From NCBI GenBank assembly GCA_949710005.1, contig OX453276.1, positions 28,290,613 to 28,354,612 of the forward strand: a stretch of DNA of 64,000 bases. The letters run 5' to 3'. Source of the stretch: Ricordea florida (lineage: Eukaryota > Cnidaria > Anthozoa > Corallimorpharia > Ricordeidae). The notes below the pieces were generated by a model. The model had not been told where the DNA came from, ran no database searches, and was given only the letters and a program-made list of their open reading frames with translations. Position 1 is the stretch's first letter; the number at the start of each line of letters is the position of its first letter. The position numbers were made by a program, and so were the translations under genes. Below are positions 9,826 through 19,197 of this stretch, one piece after another.

Positions 9826-11660
9826 GAGCGAATGCACACAAAAATCGAGCAAGGTGCGGCCACAACTCAAAACCTAACCTACCCTTATTTTGAGTCTAAA
9901 GGAAGATTTTAGTGAGATTAAGAAGGTTCTGGGGTTTATTTTTGGAGTTAGATCGAATTTTGTGAGAAAATCGAGATTTTCGATTTCGACGGTTTGACGC
10001 CTCAATTTACTGCGAATAGAAATTTATTGGTCTAAAAACTTGCCTCACGACGGCCGAATAAACTTTTTACTGACGATTTTATACTTAATTCAGCAAAATC
10101 AAATAGCTGACAGTAATCTAAGAAACATTTCCGGATTAAATACGGATTTCGTGACAAGGTTCAAGAGCTTTGTTTAGTAGGTACTTGACAACAGGGTAAT
10201 TTAGTGGCAAAATTAAACTCCAATTCTACAGAAGGGGCCATTCTTCAAATAGCCCCAAAATCAGATTTTGAGCTGTAGAGATGTTATGTTTTACCATTTC
10301 ATATATGTTCAATAAGGTTTTTGAGCGAGCGCCTCAGATTTAGTCGACCAATTTGCTCAATTTCATGTAATTTGCTCCGTGATGCAGTGATGCGATAGTT
10401 CAGTTGATCCCGATCATGTTACTTTATCACGTAAACAAAGTCACTGATGAGCCAGGAATGGGACAATAGGAATTATTTTTGACCATATTTGTTCAAAGTC
10501 AGGCTTACCTTGATTAAGAGTTGGGTTTCCGATCAAAAATTTGCTTCTGGGATGCACTTGTTTTGTCTTTCAAACTCCGTTACGCACGACCTAAGCTACC
10601 GGTCGTTGTCCATTCAAAACACCGGGAAAACAATTAAGATAGACCAGAAAATACAGCAGGAACGTATCCCAGCAGCTTAAGAATAATTATTGTTACTTTT
10701 GACACAGTCTAGGTTTTAAATGTCCTCGAAATACAAGCCGAATCCACAGGCTCTTTGACAGCTAGGCAACGTGAAATCAGAGCCGTTGACCGTGTTGCGT
10801 GACATCACGCCACTAATATGCCGTATCCCGTAATCCCGTATCCTGTCTAAAATAATACGTTTATATCCTGAAAAATTGAAACTTTGAAAGGATGCATCCA
10901 TTCTTTTTTAAATAGCACAGTTCGGGGTCTGAAACAAGTCTCAAAGAGACAGAAGGCGGGACATGCTTCACATAACTAAAACGCCGGTTGCGTCCTAGAT
11001 CTCTCTTTGGGTTTCAGGACTTTACAAAATTAGTCAGGGATGGACAGAAAAGTAACAAGAGTAAAAACAAAGCTCTCCAAGAAACGTTGTTGCTGCTTAT
11101 CATATTTCTTTAGATTGCCTTGTCTAACTTACTGATTTAGTCGATTTGTCACGTGACATTTGAATTTCACCCTAATGCATCTATCAATGTTAAGCCGGCG
11201 GGGGTGGGGAGTCAGGGCATGGGGTGGGGATTTGACATTTTTTAAAAATTTGCCGTCAAATTCCCTGCTTACAGGCAAATCATTCCAGTCAAATGGAACC
11301 AAAGTTCCCCACCCCGGGCTACACATCGCTGTCAAATATCCCAGGCTGGCAAAGAAAGATTCAAATATTCCCTCCCCCGGGAGACCAAAGTCAGTCAAAT
11401 GCCCTACCCCAGGGCCAACAAAGACAATCAAATCCCCACCCCATGCCCTGACTCCCCCCCACCCCCACACCCGCCGGCTTAACATTGATAGGTGCATAAT
11501 ATTCACACAAATCTTAATCAGGCCCCATAGTTATAGTGATAGAACGACCAGGCCAGGATCAGGTCCACTTCGCTGTCAAAACCGGAAAACGTGAACAATA
11601 GCGCAGCCCCTAGAACCCGGAACTAGGAAAAAAACAGGAAAAATCGCCCAAAACCAGTAA
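9826..11660 (+). repeat. Left arm of inverted-repeat element
   Basis: Reverse complement of ~12620-14538. Shared blocks run from the outer end (cacacaaaaatcgagcaa) to the inner ccggttttgacagcgacgtg region. The left arm contains the extra 321-bp MITE at 11176-11496. The two short open frames in it recur identically in the other arm, as expected of a repeat. Confidence 0.9.
11176..11496. mobile_element. 321-bp foldback MITE in left arm, TAA target duplication
   Basis: Ends TGCATCTATCAATGTTAAGC and its inverse; flanked by TAA (11173-11175 and 11497-11499). The opposite arm has the uninterrupted site at 12811-12820, which proves insertion and defines the ends. TIRs plus a 3-bp TAA duplication suggest a PIF/Harbinger-type MITE. 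Confidence 0.85.
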
Positions 11661-11689
11661 AAACCAGTCAAATCCAGGAAAATCACACT

Positions 11690-11910
11690 AAACCCCCAAA
11701 ATCAGATTTAAAAAAAAAACAAAATCGGATCCAAAATCTCAAAAATCAGATCCAAAAATACCAAACATCGGATCAAAACTAAAAATCCCAAAATCAGATC
11801 ATAAGCAAACTCAACAACTTCAAGCAGATCACACAGAGCAGAACCAAAATCAAAATCCCAAAAATCAAAATCAAAATCTCAAAAATAAAAATCCAAATTC
11901 TAAAAAATTA
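11690..11910 (+). repeat. A-rich degenerate short repeats
   Basis: Repeated pieces of the form aaaatcagatccaaaaat and aaaatcccaaaatcaga within the spacer of the inverted-repeat element. Low complexity, non-coding. Confidence 0.65.
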
Positions 11911-11999
11911 AAATCATAATTTGATGCAAATTTATCAGAACGAACCTTGAAAACCACCCGACCCACAGTTTCAGCTAATTTTCGTATAATATCTATGGA

Positions 12000-12507
12000 T
12001 ATATATACATTCCAACATTTTGCTTTTCTTAACCATTCATAGATCCAACTTATATGTTGTTGGTACATTTTAACGGCTTTAAATATCATCACTAAAATTG
12101 AAACACTTAATGAAATTGATAGATATGATAGATATGATTTATATATGACATACAAAGACCTTTACTTATCCCAAAAACAAAGGCGTGACCGATTAAGACA
12201 GGGTATATCAAACGAAAACATCCGAAGATTGCGGACAAATGCAAGTAATAAAGATACAAGTCATCTCAAAGATTTTTTGTTATCTAAAATTCATGAAAGA
12301 AAATTTTGCATTCCGATTGATCATCGAGTTTTAACCGATGGCGGCGTATTTTATCCATATGGTTTGAGAGATAATTTGAAATTCGAGTTAACTCTAGCAG
12401 CTGTGAAAAATATTGTTTACTACACGAATTCTGCTAACCCACCTAATTATAAATTAACAAATATTGAATTAGAATACAGGACTATGAAGAGTGATTTTTT
12501 TATCTAG
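12000..12507 (+). pseudogene. Broken Polinton-type major capsid protein fragment
   Basis: The clear part (about 12090-12507) encodes a protein that aligns with the middle of the Polinton capsid protein encoded at 23111-24346, about residues 100-230. Shared landmarks are RYDL, TYxDLYL, QGISxEN, LRTNA, GVFYP, FExTLA, YK.x.N.ELEY. Identity by eye is about 40-50 %, so it is not a recent copy of that gene. A weaker match in another frame (around 12000-12080) suggests a frameshifted upstream part. The N- and C-terminal thirds are missing, and the frame ends in TAG within a jelly-roll region. It sits in the AT-rich spacer between the two arms. Confidence 0.75.
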
Positions 12508-12619
12508 TGGTCTACAACAGGTCTACAAAGACGAGATAAGGATGGAATAATGAGATAAGGATGGAATAATCACCAAATAATCACCAAGAAGATCAGCCAT
12601 TGGAATTTATGTTTATTCA

Positions 12620-14538
12620 TGGTTTGGGCGCCAGTTTTTCCTGGTTTTTTCCAGGTTCCGGGTTCCAGGGGGTGCGCTAGGACCGGCGAAATACATCTAA
12701 TAACCGCATAAGGCAGCGTTCACGTTTTCCGGTTTTGACAGCGACGTGGACCTGATCCTGGCCTGGTCGTTTTATCACTATAACTATGGGGCCTGATTCA
12801 GATTTGTGTGAATATTAGGGTGAAATTCAAATGTCAAGTGACAAGTGAAAACAGCAATAGGAAAATCGACTAAGTCAGTAAGTAAGACAAGGCAATCTAA
12901 AGAAATATGATAAGCAGCAACAACGTTTCGTGGAGAGCTTTGTTTTTTACTCTTGTTACTTTTCTGTCCGTCCCTGACTAATTTTGTAAAGTCTTGAAAC
13001 CCAATTTTTTAAGGGATAGGGGGGGGCTGGTGGGATTTGGGGGGGGGCACGCGAAAACAAATGGCTTCAAAGGGGGGGCCACCCCCAAAAAAAATGAAGA
13101 AAAAGGGGGGGGGGGGTCAAGCGAAAAAAAGCGATGAAAAAGTGGTATGAAGTTTTCATAAATTGATGAGAAACTCTCCTGCTTTATTCACGAAATATAA
13201 ACATCTTTTCGAGTTGGCCAGGGGGGTCATCCCCAAAAATTCCTTTTGAGGGGGGTCATGTGAAAAAATTGGCAAGCTAAGGGGGGTCACTCAATTTCCC
13301 ACTGACACTCCCCCAAATCCCACCAGCGCCCCCTATCCCATAAAAAATGACGGTCCCTAGGACGCAACCGGCGTTTTAGTTATGTGAAGCATGTCCCGCC
13401 TTCTGTCTCTTTGAGACTTGTTTCAGACCCCGAACTGTGCTATTTAAAAAAGAATGGATGCATCCTTTCAAAGTTTCAATTTTTCAGGATATAAACGTAT
13501 TATTTTAGACAGGATACGGGATTACGGGATACGGCATATTAGTGGCGTGATGTCACGCAACACGGTCAACGGCTCTGATTTCACGTTGCCTAGCTGTCAA
13601 AGAGCCTGTGGATTCGGCTTGTATTTCGAGGACATTTAAAACCTAGACTGTGTCAAAAGTAACAATAATTATTCTTAAGCTGCTGGGATACGTTCCTGCT
13701 GTATTTTCTGGTCTATCTTAATTGTTTTCCCGGTGTTTTGAATGGACAACGACCGGTAGCTTAGGTCGTGCGTAACGGAGTTTGAAAGACAAAACAAGTG
13801 CATCCCAGAAGCAAATTTTTGATCGGAAACCCAACTCTTAATCAAGGTAAGCCTGACTTTGAACAAATATGGTCAAAAATAATTCCTATTGTCCCATTCC
13901 TGGCTCATCAGTGACTTTGTTTACGTGATAAAGTAACATGATCGGGATCAACTGAACTATCGCATCACTGCATCACGGAGCAAATTACATGAAATTGAGC
14001 AAATTGGTCGACTAAATCTGAGGCGCTCGCTCAAAAACCTTATTGAACATATATGAAATGGTAAAACATAACATCTCTACAGCTCAAAATCTGATTTTGG
14101 GGCTATTTGAAGAATGGCCCCTTCTGTAGAATTGGAGTTTAATTTTGCCACTAAATTACCCTGTTGTCAAGTACCTACTAAACAAAGCTCTTGAACCTTG
14201 TCACGAAATCCGTATTTAATCCGGAAATGTTTCTTAGATTACTGTCAGCTATTTGATTTTGCTGAATTAAGTATAAAATCGTCGGTAAAAAGTTTATTCG
14301 GCCGTCGTGAGGCAATTTTTTAGACCAATAAATTTCTATTCGTAGTAAATTGAGGCGTCAAACCGTCGAAATCGAAAATCTCGATTTTCTCACAAAATTC
14401 GATCTAACTCCAAAAATAAACCCCAGAACCTTCTTAATCTCACTAAAATCTTCCTTTAGACACAAAATAAGGGTAGGTTAGGTTTTGAGTTGTGGCCGCG
14501 ATTTATCGATTTTGCTCGATTTTTGTGTGCATTCACTC
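12620..14538 (-). repeat. Right arm of inverted-repeat element
   Basis: Inverse of the left arm. It keeps the empty site of the left-arm MITE but has its own insertion of a G-rich foldback at ~13004-13360. The small reading frames at 13454-13639 and 13675-13866 are mirror copies of those in the left arm. Confidence 0.9.
13004..13360. mobile_element. G/C-rich foldback MITE in right arm
   Basis: Begins ttttttaagggatagggggg and ends with the inverse, followed by atgacggtccct. Interior stretches (gggggggtcaagcgaaa) are typical of low-complexity MITEs. The left arm lacks it. The left terminus seems to have lost about 10 bp compared with the right one. A related terminus is at 32827. Confidence 0.75.
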
Positions 14539-14571
14539 TTAATCGTATAGTTTTTAATGTCAAACTGCTTA

Positions 14572-14868
14572 GGGGCGGACCATTAGAAAAGTGATGGGGG
14601 GGGTGGGGGGTGGGGAATTTTCAGCTCGCACGAATTTTTTTTTTTCGCTCACTGCTTTTGCAGGAAATTTTTTTTCAGGTGAACCTCTGCACGAATTTTT
14701 TTTTACTACGTGTGAAAAAGTCACAATTGGACCTTCTTTCTGCATGAATTTTTTTTTTACCTTCTTCTTTGCATGAATTTTTTTTTTGGCATTTTTCCTC
14801 TCATGAATTTTTTTTTGTTTTTTTCCCCACCCCCCCCCCCCCCCATCACTTTTCTAATGGTCCGTCCC
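14572..14868. mobile_element. 297-bp foldback MITE, TTA target duplication, copy A
   Basis: TIR GGGGCGGACCATTAGAAAAG and inverse, flanked by TTA (14569-14571, 14869-14871). The interior has repeated gaattttttttt/catgaattttt motifs. A second copy lies at 52315-52609 with TAA duplications. TWA duplication suggests the PIF/Harbinger group. Confidence 0.85.
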
Positions 14869-14871
14869 TTA

Positions 14872-15685
14872 ATGCCTATTGGGCAGTGAGTTCAGTGGAG
14901 CGACACGTATACCATCTATTTATTCATTTGAGATAAGACTCACCTGATGTGTCTGTTCATGTCACGGTGTTATTGACCAAGCTTGTTCGTTCAAGATGGC
15001 GGCATATTAGCCAAGTTCCTCTTTTTGTTTTGTAAAACAACTTTTTTGAAGTATTTTATCTCGTTTGTTTGAATTGTTAAACATACTGCCGTTATCATCA
15101 CGGGAGCTACAAACTAAATACTTCTTCTTTTACCTGAACCTCAAACCCGAGGAACGAGCTATAATCGTTGTTTGAAAGCAGAAGTTCTTTTGAGCAAAAA
15201 GGTCACGTTTTGTGAAGATAAATTAAATAAATCATGTATTTCATGGCGGTTAGAAACGTAATAGAAGATTTGATATTTGCAAGTAGTAACACTCTTTTAG
15301 CAATTGCCATTTGTGATGTAACGCAGTTTGGAATAAATGAGCACAAGTAAATTTTCAAAGACTAGAATTTACAATGTGTTCTCAGCCAATCAGTGCAAGG
15401 AACGCTTTGCATGTATATCAAATAAACGGCAACTAAGGCAAAGCGACATTTGAAGTATAAATGAAATAAAGCATTTACTGTATTTGCAATGAGGATAGTG
15501 ATCTGATTGGACATTTGACACTCGCGATCATGATAACAACGCAAATTTAGCCTGACAAAATACAGGCAGAAAAGGAATTCTAGCCCGACACCTCACGAAA
15601 ACAGGTGCGATAATCCACAAGCTGAATTAATCCAGGCCTCTATGCTTGGAAGCTGGCAAATAGTGAGTTCACAGGTCATGTGCAT
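14872..15685. other. Flank of the Polinton, no gene recognised
   Basis: Contains fragments of two interspersed families: a ttattgaccaagc...agatggcggcatatt piece at 14950-15010, and tgttctcagccaatcag...tttgcatgtatat at 15376-15421, shared with 46250 and 60990. No exon is supported. Confidence 0.5.
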
Positions 15686-15691
15686 AACATC
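15686..15691 (+). repeat. Polinton target-site duplication, left
   Basis: AACATC directly before the element end TGATGTAGTATTTTACCG; the same AACATC follows the other end at 29946-29951. A 6-bp duplication is the Polinton norm. Confidence 0.75.
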
Positions 15692-16208
15692 TGATGTAGT
15701 ATTTTACCGATTTTTGGACAAATTTTTTATCAGAGATTTCTCAGAGATTTTATCAAGAATTTTTAAATTCTAAGTCTAATTTTTATCAGAGATTTCTCAG
15801 AGATTTTATCAAGAATTTTTAAATTCTAAGTCTAATTTTTATCAGAGATTTCTCAGAGATTTTATCAAGAATTTTTAAATTCTAAGTCTAATTTTTATCA
15901 GAGATTTCTCAGAGATTTTATCAAGAATTTTTAAATTCTAAGTCTAATTTTTATCAGAGATTTCTCAGAGATTTTATAAAGAATTTTTAAATTCTAAGTC
16001 TAATTTTTTATCAGAGATTTTATCAGATATTTTATTAAGATTATCCTAACGCAAAATTTTTATCAGAGATTTCTCAGAGATTTTTCACATAATTTTCATA
16101 AAGTTTCTAACATAAATTTAAATTTGAATAATGATTTAAAGGAATGAATATTAGTAAGAAATATGGAACAGCAAACCGTGAAACAACTGAAACAACTTGC
16201 CAAAGAGC
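15692..16208 (+). repeat. Left Polinton TIR with 56-bp tandem repeats
   Basis: About five full plus partial copies of a 56-bp unit (atcagagatttctcagagat…aagtctaattttt) lie between 15729 and 16070. A unique part follows and continues into the first ~45 nt of the gene at 16163. The inverse is at 29254-29945, with about ten units. Copy number is therefore unequal between the ends. Confidence 0.9.
16131..16146 (+). promoter_or_regulatory. TTTAAAGG motif upstream of left terminal gene
   Basis: atgatttaaaggaatga lies 17 nt or more before the ATG at 16163. The identical motif sits before the right terminal gene (29318-29331) because both are in the TIR. It belongs to the element-wide TTTAAAG(A/G) series. 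Confidence 0.5.
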
Positions 16209-16705
16209 GTGGTATTCCAAGATATTATTGGTTGTGTAAACCAGATCTCATCGAAGCTCTAACACAACCACATGTCCCTAAAGGTAAACTAATTGAAACA
16301 CCAAAAGTAACTAACATGAATATTATTGATGAACTGATAATGAAAGAGATTAACAAGTTCGCTGATTGTAGAATTACCTCCAAACATGAAGAGATACCTA
16401 AGTATAAAACAAAAACTAATAAGTATAATTGTATTCATGGAAAGGTAAAATATTACTGTAAGGATTGTGTAGGGTCTCAAATATGTGAACACAACAGACA
16501 GAAGACGCGATGTATAGAATGTAATGGTGGTAGTATTTGTGAGCATAAACGGAGGAGGTATCAGTGTAAAGAATGCAATGGGAAAGGAATATGTATTCAT
16601 GGAAAACAAATATGGCATCGTGGGTTATGCATATGTGAACATAATAGAATAAAGTCGAAATGTAAAGAGTGTCACACAACACAAGATAAACAACAAAAAC
16701 ATTAA
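16163..16705 (+). CDS. Cys/His-repeat protein with SAP-like N-terminus
   Basis: 180 residues. The first ~35 residues (MEQQTVKQLKQLAKERGIP…LIEAL) look like a SAP/Rho-N-type two-helix motif. They match the N-terminus of the protein encoded at 28579-29301 because the TIR includes both gene starts. Residues ~95-170 have five to six repeats built around C-x2-H-(G/N)-(R/K) and C-x2-C (for example CEHNRQKTRCIECNGG, CEHKRRRYQCKECNGK). Such repeats probably bind zinc and are known in large-DNA-virus proteins of unknown role. It is transcribed away from the left end, and its 3' end faces the minus-strand block. DNA binding is inference. Confidence 0.75.
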   Translation: MEQQTVKQLKQLAKERGIPRYYWLCKPDLIEALTQPHVPKGKLIETPKVTNMNIIDELIMKEINKFADCRITSKHEEIPKYKTKTNKYNCIHGKVKYYCKDCVGSQICEHNRQKTRCIECNGGSICEHKRRRYQCKECNGKGICIHGKQIWHRGLCICEHNRIKSKCKECHTTQDKQQKH

Positions 16706-16937
16706 GTTATATAACGCAAGTAAGTGTTACATAACAAAATTTACTTTATGACTCATCTATAGAATTTACATTGACGTAATCACATTCCTGAGCGACGTTA
16801 GAAACCAGCCTTTTAAAAGTAAACTTCAAATCTACTTTACAACTTGCTTGTTGCTATGTCGTAAAAGTATGTAATCTATTGTTCTACACGTGGACACTAA
16901 TTTACATACAATCATAATCACGTGAAATACTCATGAA
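16706..16937. other. Convergent intergenic gap
   Basis: 230 bp between the ends of the left plus-strand gene and the minus-strand block. AT-rich, with no open frame; polyadenylation of both genes may occur here. Confidence 0.4.
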
Positions 16938-18485
16938 CTATCGAAATAGATACCAAGCTAATCCACCAGCAACAACTATAAATGTTAATATATTCTTTTC
17001 ATGTTGCGTTGAGTCTATATTATTTTTATACTGCGTTGAGTATGTTTGCGTTGAGTCTGTTTTTATTGAGGGTTTTGGTTTCGTTTCAGTTCTATGAGGT
17101 AACTTTACCTTTGAAGATCCCATGTTATGTTTTATTCCAACCTGTTTTGCTTCAGTGTTTAGGGAATTATTCACTCCAAAATTCATATCACTACTAGCTT
17201 TCATAAGTTTATTATTAAAACCAGTCACGCTCTCTGTATTGATTATCATATTACTCGGCATTAGCCATACACCAGGAGCAATAGCTAAATCAAGCCGTAA
17301 TTTCGCTTCCTGTACAGCTAATTGATACCTTTGGATCGAACTAGAAATGTCATTTTCAATCACACTACTTTCAAATAAAGCTAAGAATTCTTGTTGAGTC
17401 TCGATCGCTCCACCACCATTACCATAAATTGAGTTTCTAGTGTTAACTTGCGCACCCAATATGCAGTAAACAAAAGCTTCAGCAGATCGATTCAATCTAC
17501 CAAGTCCAGCTTTAGTGAGTCCATGACCACTTGTTGGGATAAACCAGGCATATTTGAAATCAGCAAAGTCATCATTACGGATGAATGAGATGAGATTACC
17601 CTTTTCCTTTTTACCTCCTTCATCAGCAAATTTACCACCTTCACCAGGCCACTGATCAGCTTCTTCATCGTAATTCCTTACCTTATGTACATTTTGATAT
17701 CCACCACCAGCTCCATTATATCCAGAACCATAATCAATAAATATATCTCCCAAACCTCCATTTCTTCCACCTTTCCATCTAAAGTCAGAGTTTTTTGAGA
17801 TTCCAAATTCAGCACACAATCGTTGATATGCGACTTTACTATAGGGATTATTATTTATTACAAAAGGTTGCTCATCAGGTAAGGGAAGACTCAATTCATA
17901 TAATATCCTCCTTATTGTGAAATATATATGAAAATTAATAAAGCTACTCACCACTTTAGGATAATTTAGGCTCTCAAAAGGACTTATACCACAACCAGAG
18001 GTCGCACACCATACTGCAAAGTTAAGTTGTTGAGGCCAATAATTCATATCTGGAGCGTTCAACCATTTTCTACTCTGTTTACCAAACTTGAAAGTAACAA
18101 CTTGAGATGTAAATATGTTTCGCATCTTTGCGGTGAATTTCTTCGTATTTGACACGTATATATCCAGTGAGGTTAGCATTTTTGTTATGTCACTTGTAAA
18201 GTCATCAAAATCAATGGCAGGTATTGGGTAAGATCGATTGGTTATAGTTAAACTCTTTGGGAATGAACTCAATGCATCATCATCCAATCCTAAATCTTTC
18301 CATAAAAGTCTTTTCAAACGGGGTGATAGATCATCAATCCATGTTTTACCAGTGGGATCATCATAAGACATGATTGTTGTACCATCAACTTTCCACCTAA
18401 TGTAACCACCATATTGATCAGATACAAATACGAAATGACTGATATCAGCCTTTGGATACCTATTTCTGAAATCATTGAGTAACAT
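16938..18485 (-). CDS. 515-aa Polinton protein with C-terminal membrane anchor
   Basis: 515 residues, not recognised as a named family. It starts MLLNDFRNRYPKAD and has a globular first ~340 residues with many aromatic and Gly residues (for example GSGYNGAGGGYQN, a Gly-rich segment near 265-300). A low-complexity Lys/Thr/Ser/Gln tail follows, and then a final hydrophobic span ILTFIVVAGGLAWYLF close to the C-terminus. It is the last gene of the minus-strand block. By size and position it could be a minor virion or membrane-attachment protein. Penton or fibre identity is possible but unproven. A TTTAAAAAAATCTT motif lies about 23 nt before the ATG. Confidence 0.8.
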   Translation of the reverse strand: MLLNDFRNRYPKADISHFVFVSDQYGGYIRWKVDGTTIMSYDDPTGKTWIDDLSPRLKRLLWKDLGLDDDALSSFPKSLTITNRSYPIPAIDFDDFTSDITKMLTSLDIYVSNTKKFTAKMRNIFTSQVVTFKFGKQSRKWLNAPDMNYWPQQLNFAVWCATSGCGISPFESLNYPKVVSSFINFHIYFTIRRILYELSLPLPDEQPFVINNNPYSKVAYQRLCAEFGISKNSDFRWKGGRNGGLGDIFIDYGSGYNGAGGGYQNVHKVRNYDEEADQWPGEGGKFADEGGKKEKGNLISFIRNDDFADFKYAWFIPTSGHGLTKAGLGRLNRSAEAFVYCILGAQVNTRNSIYGNGGGAIETQQEFLALFESSVIENDISSSIQRYQLAVQEAKLRLDLAIAPGVWLMPSNMIINTESVTGFNNKLMKASSDMNFGVNNSLNTEAKQVGIKHNMGSSKVKLPHRTETKPKPSIKTDSTQTYSTQYKNNIDSTQHEKNILTFIVVAGGLAWYLFR

Positions 18486-18507
18486 TTTATTATTTACGTT
18501 GATAATA

Positions 18508-18521
18508 AGATTTTTTTAAAT
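18508..18521 (-). promoter_or_regulatory. TTTAAA motif before 515-aa gene
   Basis: On the minus strand gatttaaaaaaatctt, about 23 nt upstream of the ATG at 18485. A variant of the motif found before most genes of the element. Confidence 0.4.
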
Positions 18522-18588
18522 CAACACCGTTCTTTTCTAATACCAACCTCACAATTCCATCCTACAGGAGTTCTCTCAAATGACATTT

Positions 18589-19185
18589 TCAACGTTCGGG
18601 ACCGGTTAACTCCTTTAAAATTTCTGCACGAACCTCTGTCCTTATCTGATTCATATTTAAGTTTTTTTCTGTATCTTTTCGGTTTTTTTGTCGGATTTCG
18701 AGTTTTAGTTTTTCAAACTTGTCCACCTCTGATAAAATTAGAGAAAATTCTTGGTCGGAGATGGTATTATCTTTCAGTGCCTTTGAAACCAAGTCGTGAA
18801 TGGTGTTTACTTCTGCTTTTGCTAGAGAAACTGTCTGTTCGTGTTTACTAACTTTATGTGAAAGTCGTTTAGAAGCCGCACCGAATCCAACCGAAATACA
18901 ACCACAAAGACCACCAACAGCTCCTAATGGGATACCAACAACAGCACCAAAACCAGTAAGAGAGGTTCCCAGTCCACTTGCAGATAGGATAACTGAAACC
19001 ACCCCACTACCAACACTGATTTTAGTAAATATTCCCCTCGCTCTATTGTATTTTTTCCTAACATCCTCATAATGTCTAATTTCCTTTTGAAGATTATGTA
19101 CTACTTCACATGATTTTTGAAGTCTGAAATTATTTGGGTCACCATTCATAGGCACTTGTGGATAAATTCTATTGTAGTCATCCAT
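18589..19185 (-). CDS. 198-aa membrane-active-type Polinton protein
   Basis: Residues ~55-105 form a long Gly/Ala/Val-rich hydrophobic segment (VGSGVVSVILSASGLG… GVIPLG-type). It lies between two charged, probably coiled-coil regions (residues 20-50 and 110-190). This hairpin-of-glycines architecture is common in small Polinton and adintovirus proteins thought to act on membranes, such as virion membrane-penetration or ApoL-like proteins; the assignment is inference. It is followed by the 515-aa gene after about 100 bp and preceded by the 127-aa gene with 12 bp between. A ttaaagatttc motif is 22 nt upstream of the ATG. Confidence 0.8.
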   Translation of the reverse strand: MDDYNRIYPQVPMNGDPNNFRLQKSCEVVHNLQKEIRHYEDVRKKYNRARGIFTKISVGSGVVSVILSASGLGTSLTGFGAVVGIPLGAVGGLCGCISVGFGAASKRLSHKVSKHEQTVSLAKAEVNTIHDLVSKALKDNTISDQEFSLILSEVDKFEKLKLEIRQKNRKDTEKNLNMNQIRTEVRAEILKELTGPER

Positions 19186-19197
19186 ATTTTTTACTGA

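Larger units (their letters stand above)
9822..14542. mobile_element. Large inverted-repeat element flanked by TTAA, carrying a capsid-gene fragment
   Basis: Two arms of about 1.7-1.8 kb (9826 to ~11660 and ~12620 to 14538) are reverse complements of very high identity. Ends read GAGCGAATGCACACAAAAAT and its inverse. TTAA stands at both outer borders (9822-9825, 14539-14542), as expected of a TTAA-specific (piggyBac-like) target. A ~0.95-kb AT-rich spacer holds a broken capsid gene. Each arm has its own later foldback insertion (11176-11496 left; ~13004-13360 right). No transposase gene is seen, so it is non-autonomous or its mobiliser is elsewhere. The superfamily is uncertain. Confidence 0.75.

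Noticed and set aside
10489..10901. Two short frames (63 and 61 codons) that recur exactly at 13454-13866
   Set aside because: They are mirror copies in the two arms of the inverted-repeat element; the duplication explains their conservation and no protein family is recognised.
11129..11594. 125- and 144-codon frames on both strands
   Set aside because: They cover the 321-bp foldback MITE (11176-11496); palindromic DNA gives matching frames on both strands.
15729..16070. CRISPR-like or iteron origin
   Set aside because: The 56-bp units are head-to-tail with no spacers and are part of the Polinton TIR; an origin role is possible only in the sense of terminal replication.
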